Assembly: GCF_022095675.1 (NCBI RefSeq)
Contig: NZ_JAHYSG010000017.1
Coordinates: forward strand, 62,001-126,000
Length of the DNA stretch: 64,000 nucleotides
Reading direction: 5' to 3'
DNA from: Dactylosporangium sp. AC04546
Lineage (GTDB): Bacteria; Actinomycetota; Actinomycetes; Mycobacteriales; Micromonosporaceae
Under the pieces are notes generated by a model. The model did no database searches, had not been told where the DNA came from, and saw nothing but the letters and a program-made list of their open reading frames with translations. The translations under genes and the position numbers were made by a program. Positions 34,367 through 42,049 of the stretch are shown here, one piece after another. The stretch's first letter is position 1, and each line of letters starts with the position of its first letter.

Positions 34367-35539
34367 ATGAGTTCCGCCCGACTGCCCGGCACGCCCCGGT
34401 TACTGCGCGCTCTCAACGACCGTGCCGCCCTCGAGCTGCTCCTGAGCCGGGGTCCGCTGACCCGCGCGCAGCTCGGCGAGCTGACCGGCCTCTCCAAGGT
34501 CACCGCATCGCAGCTGGTCGAGCGCCTGGAGGAGCGCGGGCTGGTGGCCCGCGTCGGCGAGCAGGCCGGCGGCCGCGGCCCCAACGCCCAGATGTACGCC
34601 GTGGTGCCCGCGACCGCCTACGTCGTCGGCGTCGAGGCCGGCCCGCAGCACGTGGTCGCCGGCGTGGCGGACATCACGGGCAAAATCGTCGGCCGGACCG
34701 ACGTCTCGATCGGCGACGGCGACGACCCGGTCAAGGTCGTCCACGCGGCGGTCGTCGAGGCCGCGTCGGCCGCCGGCGCCCCGATCGATCGGATCCGCCG
34801 GATCGTGCTCGGCACCCCCGGTCTGGTCGACCCCAAGAGCGGCGAGATCACGTTCGCGTGGGACCTCCCGCGCTGGCACCGCGGCCTGCTGACCGCCCTG
34901 CGCGAGGACCTCGGCCGCCCGGTCATGTTCGAGAACGACGTGAACCTGGCCGCGATCGCCGAGCAGCACAGCGGCGCCGCCGTCGGCGTGCAGGACTTCG
35001 TGCTCGTCTGGCTCGACCGGGGCGTCGGCACCGCCGTGGTCCTCGGCGGCCGCCTCCACCGGGGCAGCGTCGGCGCCGCGGGCGAGATCGGCTACCTGCC
35101 CGTCACCGGCACCACGGTCAGCCGCGACGCCTCCCGCAGGTCGAAGAGCGGCTTCCGCGCCCTCGCCGACGCCGCGGCGGTCAAGGTGATCGCCAAGGAG
35201 CACGGCTTCAAGGCCACGGGCGCCGCCGACGCGGTCCGCGCGGCCATCGCCGCCGGCACCGCCGGGAGCCCGTTCCTCGACGAGCTGGCCCGGCGGATCT
35301 CGCTGGGTGTGGCCTCGGTGGGTCTGGTGCTGGATCCGGAACTGGTGGTGCTGGCGGGCGACGTCGGTCAGGCCGGCGGCGCCGACCTGGCCCAGCGCGT
35401 GCAGCACGAGGTCGCGGCGATCGCCGTGGTCTCCCCGCGCGTGGTGGCGACCGAGGTCGCCTCCGAGCCGGTGCTCAACGGCGCCATCCTGACCGGCCTC
35501 GACGCCGTCCGCGAAGAGGTCTTCGGCAGCACGGCCTGA
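34367..35539 (+). CDS. ROK-family transcriptional regulator (NagC/XylR type)
   Basis: 390 residues. N-terminal winged helix-turn-helix (about 15-70, 'LTRAQLGELTGLSKVTASQL') followed by a ROK sugar-kinase-like domain with 'GTPGLVDPKSGEI', 'FENDVNLAAIAEQ' and 'RGSVGAAGEIGYLPV'. The usual ROK zinc signature (CxCGxxGC) is not seen; after 'GYLPV' comes 'TGTTVSRDASRRSKSG', so the zinc site is lost. It probably represses the divergent NagZ-like gene in response to an amino sugar or its phosphate. Confidence 0.88.
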   Translation: MSSARLPGTPRLLRALNDRAALELLLSRGPLTRAQLGELTGLSKVTASQLVERLEERGLVARVGEQAGGRGPNAQMYAVVPATAYVVGVEAGPQHVVAGVADITGKIVGRTDVSIGDGDDPVKVVHAAVVEAASAAGAPIDRIRRIVLGTPGLVDPKSGEITFAWDLPRWHRGLLTALREDLGRPVMFENDVNLAAIAEQHSGAAVGVQDFVLVWLDRGVGTAVVLGGRLHRGSVGAAGEIGYLPVTGTTVSRDASRRSKSGFRALADAAAVKVIAKEHGFKATGAADAVRAAIAAGTAGSPFLDELARRISLGVASVGLVLDPELVVLAGDVGQAGGADLAQRVQHEVAAIAVVSPRVVATEVASEPVLNGAILTGLDAVREEVFGSTA

Positions 35540-35540
35540 G

Positions 35541-35568
35541 CAGCGGTGCCGCCGAGGCGGCACCGCTG
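35541..35568. terminator. Bidirectional hairpin terminator
   Basis: CAGCGGTGCCGCC pairs perfectly with GGCGGCACCGCTG (13 pairs) between the convergent ROK and permease genes, two bases after the ROK stop. Confidence 0.75.
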
Positions 35569-35573
35569 AAGCC

Positions 35574-36572
35574 TCAGCGCGGTGCGTCCCGGCGGTGCAT
35601 CGTGGCGAACGCGCCGGCCAGCACCACGGCCACGACGACCGCGATGACCAGGCCGCCCTGCTGCCAGCTGCCCGAGAAGCCGGCCGCCGGCACGCAGCCG
35701 CGGCCGGCGCACGCCGCCACGTCGGCCTCGAACGTGTAGCTCTTGGTCAGCCAGGCGGAGACGTAGCTCGACAGCCGGTACTTCTCCGAGTAGTCCGTCC
35801 CGATCAGGCCGAACAGGATCAGCGTGCCCAGCTCGTACACGACGAGGTAGGCGATGCCCACGCCCAGGGCGGCCGACGTGTGCCGGCCCATCGAGGCGAT
35901 GGCGAAGCCCAGCGCCGTGCCCGCCACCGCCAGCAGGATCACCCGGGCGCCCGTGAGCAGCATCGACACCACGTCACCGCCGCCGAGCGAGCTCACCGAG
36001 CCGTTGCCGGCGGCGACGGCCAGGAACGCCAGCGTCCAGACCATCAGGGACGCGATGGAGATCAGCGTGACCCCGGTGCAGACCGCGACCAGCTTGGCGC
36101 CCAGCACAGTGGCCCGGCGCGGCGCCCAGAGCAGCAAATTGAGCATGCCGCCCGAGCTCCACTCCACGCCCACGAACGACGCGCCGAGCACGAATCCGGC
36201 CACGGCCAGGACGATCGCGGCGGTGTAGTACAGCTCGGGCCACTGGCGGTGGAACGAGAAGCCGTAGTCGAGCATCGAGTCGCGGGTCGGCCGCGGACCG
36301 TAGTCGCAGCCGCGCGGGAAGGTCTGGCCGGACTGCGGGTTGTCGAGGCCGCTCTGCACCCGTTCGCACTGCTCGACGTTGCGGTCGTAGATCTCGGCGG
36401 CGCTCGCCGCGCGTTCATCCGCCAGGCGGATCTCATCGGGTGTGGGGGTACTGCGGGTCAGCGTGAACCCGAAGGTGAGCACGGCGAGCAGCAGCCCGAT
36501 GAGCACGAGCGCCACGATCGTGACCCGCCGGCTGAACAGGCGCGTCCACTCCGCGGACAACAGCGAGGTCAT
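35574..36572 (-). CDS. ABC-2 type transporter permease
   Basis: 332 residues from the ATG at 36572, preceded by GGAGGA. Six or more membrane helices: one near the N-terminus (about 18-40), then a polar loop with two Cys, then helices around 105-130, 145-170, 180-200, 205-230 and 285-310. ABC-2 exporter membrane subunit, with the cognate ATPase encoded just upstream (36652-37659). Substrate unknown; antibiotic, lipid or peptide export is typical of the family. Confidence 0.82.
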   Translation of the reverse strand: MTSLLSAEWTRLFSRRVTIVALVLIGLLLAVLTFGFTLTRSTPTPDEIRLADERAASAAEIYDRNVEQCERVQSGLDNPQSGQTFPRGCDYGPRPTRDSMLDYGFSFHRQWPELYYTAAIVLAVAGFVLGASFVGVEWSSGGMLNLLLWAPRRATVLGAKLVAVCTGVTLISIASLMVWTLAFLAVAAGNGSVSSLGGGDVVSMLLTGARVILLAVAGTALGFAIASMGRHTSAALGVGIAYLVVYELGTLILFGLIGTDYSEKYRLSSYVSAWLTKSYTFEADVAACAGRGCVPAAGFSGSWQQGGLVIAVVVAVVLAGAFATMHRRDAPR

Positions 36573-36651
36573 GCGTCCTCCGCTCCGCTCCGGCCGCATG
36601 TCGTCGACACTGAGCCCATGTGACCGGCCCCTCCGCTTCGCTCCGGACCGG
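36573..36651. repeat. Intergenic repeat with CTCCGCTTCGCTCC core
   Basis: The 79-bp gap holds CTCCGCTCCGCTCC and CTCCGCTTCGCTCC; the second is flanked by GACCGG/CCGGTC arms. The CTCCGCTTCGCTCC core also occurs at 881-894. Confidence 0.5.
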
Positions 36652-37659
36652 TCATGATGCGTGCCCCTGTTCGATGACGTCGCCCTGCGGCACCGGCGGC
36701 GGGTCGGCCGGCCACTCGGAGTTGTCGACCGGGCGCAGCTGGCCGCGTCGCGGACCGCCGCCGGTCAGGTTGAGGAACGCGTCCTCCAGCTGCGCCACCG
36801 GCGACAGCTCGCGCACCCAGAAGTCGTTGACGCCCAGCGCGCGGGAGATCCACGCCGGGTCGGCCAGGTCGTGCACGATGATGTGGTCCGCGCCGAGCGT
36901 GACCTGCGCGCCGGCCTCGCTGAGCAGGCGGGCGGCCTCGCGGTGGTTGTCGACGCGCACGCGGTACGTGCCCTGGTCGTTGGCGGCGAGCACCTGCGCG
37001 ACCGGCCCGGCGCCGACCCGGCGCCCGCGGGAGATGATCGTGACCGAGTCGCAGATCTGCTGGATCTCGGCCAGGATGTGGCTGGAGATCACGATCGTCA
37101 TGCCCCGGTCGGCCTGCTCGCGCAGCAGGTCGCGCATCTCGCGGATGCCGGCCGGGTCGAGGCCGTTGTTCGGCTCGTCGAGGATCAGCAGCTCGGGGTC
37201 CTTGAGCAGGGCCGAGGCGACGGCGAGCCGCTGGCGCATGCCCAGCGAGTACGTCTTGACCTCGTCCTCGGCCCGGCCGGCCAGCCCGACCTGGTCGAGC
37301 ACGATGCCGATCCGGTCCTTCGGCACGCGGCCGGCCTTCGCCAGGATCGAGAGGGTCTTGTGCCCCGTGAAGTTGCCGAAGAACGCCGGTGCCTCCACGA
37401 TCGCGCCGACCCGGGGCACTACTCTCGGTAACGCCCGCGGCACGGGCTCGCCGAGAATGCGCATGTGCCCGGCGTCGGGCCGCAGCAGCCCGAGCAGCGT
37501 CTTGAGCGCCGTGCTCTTGCCGGAGCCGTTCGGGCCCAGGAAGCCGTGGATCTCTCCCCGCTCGACCACCATGTCGAGTTTGTCGAGCGCCACCCGCGGC
37601 TTGCCGAACAGGCTCTGGTAGGTCTTCACGAGACCGGAGATTTCCAGTGCGGCAGTCAT
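36652..37659 (-). CDS. ABC transporter ATP-binding protein (drug-exporter type)
   Basis: 335 residues from the ATG at 37659. Walker A 'GPNGSGKST', signature 'YSLGMRQR' (the LSLGM form typical of CcmA/DrrA-like exporters), Walker B 'LLILDEPNNGLD', and switch His in 'ISSHIL'. A C-terminal regulatory region (about 225-335) ends in a Pro-rich tail. It works with the 35574 permease. The longer upstream frame overlaps the divergent 37739 gene and is not used. Confidence 0.9.
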   Translation of the reverse strand: MTAALEISGLVKTYQSLFGKPRVALDKLDMVVERGEIHGFLGPNGSGKSTALKTLLGLLRPDAGHMRILGEPVPRALPRVVPRVGAIVEAPAFFGNFTGHKTLSILAKAGRVPKDRIGIVLDQVGLAGRAEDEVKTYSLGMRQRLAVASALLKDPELLILDEPNNGLDPAGIREMRDLLREQADRGMTIVISSHILAEIQQICDSVTIISRGRRVGAGPVAQVLAANDQGTYRVRVDNHREAARLLSEAGAQVTLGADHIIVHDLADPAWISRALGVNDFWVRELSPVAQLEDAFLNLTGGGPRRGQLRPVDNSEWPADPPPVPQGDVIEQGHAS

Positions 37660-37738
37660 CAGCGGGCACTGTACGTGTTCTTCGTCGCTTGTGGTGCCCC
37701 GCCAGCCATCTACGCCTGTCGCGTGGTTGGATTGGCAC

Positions 37739-38521
37739 GTGTCAGATGACCTTGTCATCGCGGTGGAGCAAGCGACGGTCACCCGCAACCGCACCGACCT
37801 GATCCGGTCGGTGAGCTGGCAGGTGGAGCTGGACGAGCGTTGGGTGATCCTCGGCCCGAACGGCGCCGGCAAGACCACGCTGCTCAACCTGGCCGGTGCC
37901 CGGCTGTACCCGTCGCGCGGCACGGTCACCGTGCTCGGCGAGAAGCTCGGCCGCACGAACATCAACGAGCTCAAGACCCGCCTGGGCTTCTCCTCGGCCG
38001 GCCTTGCCCTCCCGCCCGACGAGACCGTTCGTGACATCGTGCTCACGGCGTCGTGGGCCGTGGTCGGCCGCTTCCGCGAGCACTACGACCGGGTCGACAT
38101 CGCCCGCGCCGAGGCGCTGCTCGACCAGTTCGGCGTGGCCGGGCTGGCCGACCGCACGTACGGCACGCTGTCCGAGGGCGAGCGCAAGCGGGTACAGATC
38201 GCCCGGTCGCTCATGACCGACCCGGAGCTGCTCCTGCTCGACGAGCCGACCGCCGGCCTCGACCTGGGCGCCCGTGAGGACCTGGTGCGCCGCCTGGCCG
38301 CCCTGGCCGCCGACCCGGACTCCCCGGCGCTCGTCCTGGTCACGCACCACGTGGAGGAGATCCCGCCGGGCTTCACCCACGCCCTGCTCATGCGCGACGG
38401 CGGGGTGGTCGCGCACGGCCTGCTGCGCGACACGGTCACGGCCGAGAACCTGTCGAAGGCCTTCGGGCTACCGCTGCGCCTGTCGAACATCGACGGCCGC
38501 TACCACGCCCAGGCCGCCTGA
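37739..38521 (+). CDS. ABC ATPase, single domain, no permease neighbour
   Basis: 260 residues from the GTG at 37739; an in-frame upstream start would overlap the divergent promoter. Walker A 'GPNGAGKTT', signature 'LSEGERKR', Walker B 'LLLLDEPTAGLD', switch His in 'VLVTHHVEE'. The 'THHVEEIPPGFTHALLM' region is typical of ModF/YlmA-like ATPases. No membrane subunit is next to it, so it may serve a distant permease or act as a soluble ABC protein. Divergent from the exporter ATPase with an 80-bp gap. Confidence 0.85.
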   Translation: MSDDLVIAVEQATVTRNRTDLIRSVSWQVELDERWVILGPNGAGKTTLLNLAGARLYPSRGTVTVLGEKLGRTNINELKTRLGFSSAGLALPPDETVRDIVLTASWAVVGRFREHYDRVDIARAEALLDQFGVAGLADRTYGTLSEGERKRVQIARSLMTDPELLLLDEPTAGLDLGAREDLVRRLAALAADPDSPALVLVTHHVEEIPPGFTHALLMRDGGVVAHGLLRDTVTAENLSKAFGLPLRLSNIDGRYHAQAA

Positions 38522-38562
38522 CCCCGCTCGCCCGCCCGCACGGCGAACGCCCCTCAAGTCCG

Positions 38563-38633
38563 CGATCTTGGAGTTGTGGTCCCGGATATTTCCGGCATCG
38601 GCCGATAAAGCGGGGACCACAAGTCCAAGATCG
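38563..38633. repeat. 71-bp palindromic element, copy 2
   Basis: Same 21-base left arm as copy 1 at 14013 (starting CGATCTTGGAGTTGTGGTCC), right arm with one mismatch, and a 29-base spacer that also contains TTTCCGG and ATAAAG like copy 1. It lies between convergent genes. Confidence 0.8.
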
Positions 38634-38655
38634 ACGCGGATCTGGGCGGGTCTGG

Positions 38656-39441
38656 CTAGCGGCCGGTGAACTTCGGCTTGCGCTTCTCTACGAAGGCGTT
38701 CATGCCCTCGGCCTTGTCCTCCGTGGCGAACAGGGCCGCGAACAGCTCGCTCTCCCAGCGCAGCGCCGAGGCCAGGTCCAGGTCCAGCCCGCCGTCCACG
38801 GCCAGCTTCGCGGCGCGCAGGGCCAGTGCGGGGCCGTCGACGTACCGGCGGACCATCTCGACCGCCGTGTCGTACACGTCCGCGGCCGGCACCACCTTGT
38901 CGACCAGGCCGATCGCGAGCGCCTCGTCGGCCTTCACGAACCGGCCGGACATCACCAGGTCCTTGGCGCGGGCCGGGCCGATCAGGCGGGACAGGCGCTG
39001 GGTGCCACCCGCGCCGGGGATGATGCCGAGCGTGATCTCGGGCTGGCCCAGGGTCGCGTCCTCGGCCGCCACCCGCCAGTCGGCGGTGAGTGCGAGCTCG
39101 CAGCCGCCGCCCAGGGCGTACCCGTTGATCGCCGCCACGACGGGCTTGGGGATCCGGGCCACGGCGTCGAAGGCGCTGCTGAGCGACTGGGCCCGAGCGG
39201 CCATCGCGGAGTAGCCCATGAGGGCCATCTCCTTGATGTCGGCGCCGGCCGCGAACAACTTCGGGCCCCCGTAGATGACCACCGCCCGGACCGCCGGATC
39301 GTCGGAGAACTGCCGCGCGGCGTCCCGCAACTCCTCCTGGACCTGCTTGTTCAGCGCGTTCATCGGCGGCCGGTCCAACCGGATCGTGCCGATGCCATCG
39401 GTGATCTCCAATTGAACGGGCGGCGCCTGCTTCTCGGTCAT
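38656..39441 (-). CDS. Enoyl-CoA hydratase/isomerase (crotonase family)
   Basis: 261 residues from the ATG at 39441, with GAGGAG eight bases upstream. Crotonase fold: oxyanion-hole 'FAAGADIKEM' (about 64-73) and 'GYALGGGCELAL' (about 105-116), and both catalytic Glu, in 'GGGCELAL' and 'LGQPEITLGIIPGAGGTQR'. It hydrates trans-2-enoyl-CoA (crotonyl-CoA type), which fits the acyl-CoA theme of the window. Monocistronic, divergent from a small membrane-protein gene. Confidence 0.92.
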   Translation of the reverse strand: MTEKQAPPVQLEITDGIGTIRLDRPPMNALNKQVQEELRDAARQFSDDPAVRAVVIYGGPKLFAAGADIKEMALMGYSAMAARAQSLSSAFDAVARIPKPVVAAINGYALGGGCELALTADWRVAAEDATLGQPEITLGIIPGAGGTQRLSRLIGPARAKDLVMSGRFVKADEALAIGLVDKVVPAADVYDTAVEMVRRYVDGPALALRAAKLAVDGGLDLDLASALRWESELFAALFATEDKAEGMNAFVEKRKPKFTGR

Positions 39442-39505
39442 CCAGTGTCTCCTCAACGTCGTTGTCGTTGCCCGCAGCGTATTCCGGCGTACCGTCAACG
39501 GTGCG

Positions 39506-39976
39506 ATGGCTACCACTTACTACCGCGACAACGTGGTGCACGTCAGCTCGGGCGGTGTGCAAGTCGACACTGCCTGGTATCCGCTGGGCAGCCTCGACTA
39601 CGTCTGGCACCGGCGGACCGGCCGGCTGCGGCACGGCCTCTACATGCTCTTCACCCGCGGCGGGGCGGTGGTCGTCGTCATCGGCCTGCTCGTCGGCGCC
39701 GGCCTGCTGGCCCGCCGGATCGACTTCACGGGTGAGCAGCGCACGATGTACATCGCCGGCGGCATCCTGGGCGTGATCGTCATCGGCGGCGTCGTCGCGT
39801 TCAGCGTCGAGGGCCTGCTCGACCTGCTGGACCGCGCCCACGACCACGGCAAGGGCGTCCACGAGATCTGGGTCCGCATGGCCGGTGGCGAGTTCATGAT
39901 CTACTCGACCACCGACGCCCCGAAGTTCGGCCAGATCTACCGGGCCTTGCAGCGGGCGGTCGAACAAGCCGCATAG
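39506..39976 (+). CDS. Small membrane protein, DUF6232-like
   Basis: 156 residues. Starts 'MATTYYRDNVVHVSSGGVQV', then two membrane helices (about 51-70 and 80-104) and a C-terminal soluble segment containing 'WVRMAGGEFMIYSTTD'. The layout resembles the DUF6232 family of actinobacteria. Function unknown. Only 15 bases separate it from the first Hsp70-like gene, so the two may be cotranscribed. Confidence 0.6.
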   Translation: MATTYYRDNVVHVSSGGVQVDTAWYPLGSLDYVWHRRTGRLRHGLYMLFTRGGAVVVVIGLLVGAGLLARRIDFTGEQRTMYIAGGILGVIVIGGVVAFSVEGLLDLLDRAHDHGKGVHEIWVRMAGGEFMIYSTTDAPKFGQIYRALQRAVEQAA

Positions 39977-39991
39977 TTCTAGACTGCCGGC

Positions 39992-42025
39992 ATGGTGGCC
40001 TTGGGTGTCGACTTCGGCACGTCGCACACCGTGGCGGTCGCTCGATGGCCGGACGGGCGGGTCCGGCCGCTGCTGTTCGACGGCTCGCCGCTGCTGCCCT
40101 CCGCCGTGTTCGGCCCGTCCGACGAGACGGCCCTCGTCGTCGGGCGTGACGCAGTCCACAGCGCGCGCCGGGAGCCGTCGCAGTTCGAGCCCAACCCGAA
40201 GCGCCGCATCGACGACGGCACCGTGCTGCTCGGCGAGCGGACCGTCGCCGTGCAGGACCTGCTGGTCGCCGTCTTCGAGCGGGTCGTCACCGAGTTCACC
40301 CGCACCGCCGGCGGGCCGCCGTCCGCGGTCACCGTGACCCACCCGGCCGGCTGGGCCGCGACCCGGCGCAAGGCGCTGGCGGATGCGGTACTGGCGGCCG
40401 GCCTCCCCGACGCCGCCCTGGTCCCCGAGCCCGTCGCCGCCGCGACGTACTTCGTCAAGGTCCTCAAGCACATGGTGCCGGTCGGCTCCGCCGTCGTCGT
40501 CTACGACCTGGGCGCCGGCACCTTCGACGGCAGCGTCGTCGCCCGCACCGCCGAGGGCTTCGAGGTCCGCTCCGTCGGCGGCCGCGACGACCTCGGCGGG
40601 CTCGACTTCGACGAGGCCGTGCTCACCCTGATCGGGCGGTCGGTGCCGGCCGGCGACTGGCGGCGGCTGACCGCGCCCGCGACGATCGAGGAGGCACGGG
40701 CCGCCCGGCTCCTGCGCGACGAGGCCCGCGAGGCGAAGGAGCGTCTGTCCCGAACGTCAGCGGTGACGGTACTGGTTCCGCTCCTCGACCTCGACGTGCC
40801 GCTCACCCGCGAGGAGTTCGAGGCCGCGGCCCGCCCGCTCGTGGAGCGCTCGGTGCGGGTCCTCACCGAGACGGTCCGGCTGTCGAAGGTCACGTCGGAC
40901 CAGCTGGCGGGCATCTTCCTGGTCGGCGGCGCGAGCCAGATCCCGCTGGTCGCCACCGAGCTGCACCGCGCCTTCGGCCGCGCGCCGGTGATGATCGAGC
41001 AGCCGGAGCTGGTCGTCGCCGAGGGCAGCGTCCTCGTCGGACCGGCCGTCCACCCCCACCGCAAGGGCAGTGCGGTCGTCCCGGCCGCCCGCTCACCCCA
41101 GCCCCACTCCGGCCACGTCTTGAAGGCCCAGGCCGGTCACGCGCCGCCGACCCACTCCGGACACGTGCCGCAGGTCCAGCCGGGCCACACGGCGCCTGGT
41201 CTTCCCGGCCACGCGCCGTACGCCACCGGCAGCCCCGTGCCGCCCGTCCCGGCCAGTCCGGCCCCGCCGACCAGCCCCTCGCTGCCCATCCCGATCAGCC
41301 CGAGCGGCCCGATCAGTCCGGTGAGCCCGCCCGCCCAGCGTCGCCCGGTCTCGCCGCCGCCGATGCAGGGGCGGCCGGTGTCGCCCGGGCAGATGCCCCC
41401 GCGGCCGGTGCCGCCGATGCCGATGTACCCGCCGCCGGTCTATCCCCAGCCGGTGTACCCGCCGCCGCAGGTCGTCTACGTGCAGCAGCCGGTGTACGTG
41501 CCCGTGATGCCGATGGTGCCGGTGGTGCCGCCGATCCCGTGGCGGCCGCCGCCGGGGACGATCCGGTGGCCGGCCGGGTTCATGACCCTCTACGCCGTGC
41601 TGCTGTTCATCGTCCTGCCGTTCGCGGCCATCCTCGCGTTCATTCCCAGACCGGCCACCGACCCGGGGACACCGGCCGAGTGGGACGCCATGCAGCAGGA
41701 CGCACTGACCACCGCTGTCCTCTGCGTGATCCTCGGCTCGCTGCTGATCCACGGCGCCCGGCGGCTGCGGCGGGGCAAGAACGGCCATCTGTGGTACCCG
41801 CTCGGGTTGTGCGTGCTGTTCGCCGTGGTGGCGGTGTTCAACTCGTACGACCAGATCGCCGTTCAGCTCATGGCGGTCGCGTTCCTGACCTCGTCGCTGT
41901 TGCTGCTGCTGCCGAGCGCGCGGGCCTGGGTCCGGCCGCCGCCCAAGGCCCCGAAGCCGCCGAAGCCGCCGAACAACCCGCCCGAGCCGCCGCCGGGTGA
42001 GGCCGCCGAGGGAGCGACCGGGTAG
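39992..42025 (+). CDS. Hsp70-like ATPase with Pro-rich linker and C-terminal membrane domain
   Basis: 677 residues. Residues 1-350 are an actin/Hsp70 nucleotide-binding domain: 'LGVDFGTSHTVAVAR' (phosphate 1), 'VVVYDLGAGTFDGSVV' (phosphate 2), 'IFLVGGASQIPLV' (adenosine). There is no DnaK substrate-binding domain. Residues about 355-520 are low complexity: SGHV/PGHT-type units spaced about 8 residues, then Pro/Tyr-rich. Four membrane helices follow (about 530-550, 571-590, 600-618, 624-643) and a Pro/Lys tail. The ATPase therefore faces the cytoplasm, tethered to the membrane. Paralogous to the next gene (24-bp gap). Role unknown; not a general chaperone. Confidence 0.85.
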   Translation: MVALGVDFGTSHTVAVARWPDGRVRPLLFDGSPLLPSAVFGPSDETALVVGRDAVHSARREPSQFEPNPKRRIDDGTVLLGERTVAVQDLLVAVFERVVTEFTRTAGGPPSAVTVTHPAGWAATRRKALADAVLAAGLPDAALVPEPVAAATYFVKVLKHMVPVGSAVVVYDLGAGTFDGSVVARTAEGFEVRSVGGRDDLGGLDFDEAVLTLIGRSVPAGDWRRLTAPATIEEARAARLLRDEAREAKERLSRTSAVTVLVPLLDLDVPLTREEFEAAARPLVERSVRVLTETVRLSKVTSDQLAGIFLVGGASQIPLVATELHRAFGRAPVMIEQPELVVAEGSVLVGPAVHPHRKGSAVVPAARSPQPHSGHVLKAQAGHAPPTHSGHVPQVQPGHTAPGLPGHAPYATGSPVPPVPASPAPPTSPSLPIPISPSGPISPVSPPAQRRPVSPPPMQGRPVSPGQMPPRPVPPMPMYPPPVYPQPVYPPPQVVYVQQPVYVPVMPMVPVVPPIPWRPPPGTIRWPAGFMTLYAVLLFIVLPFAAILAFIPRPATDPGTPAEWDAMQQDALTTAVLCVILGSLLIHGARRLRRGKNGHLWYPLGLCVLFAVVAVFNSYDQIAVQLMAVAFLTSSLLLLLPSARAWVRPPPKAPKPPKPPNNPPEPPPGEAAEGATG

Positions 42026-42049
42026 TGCCCGCGGCCTAGACTCCAGGGC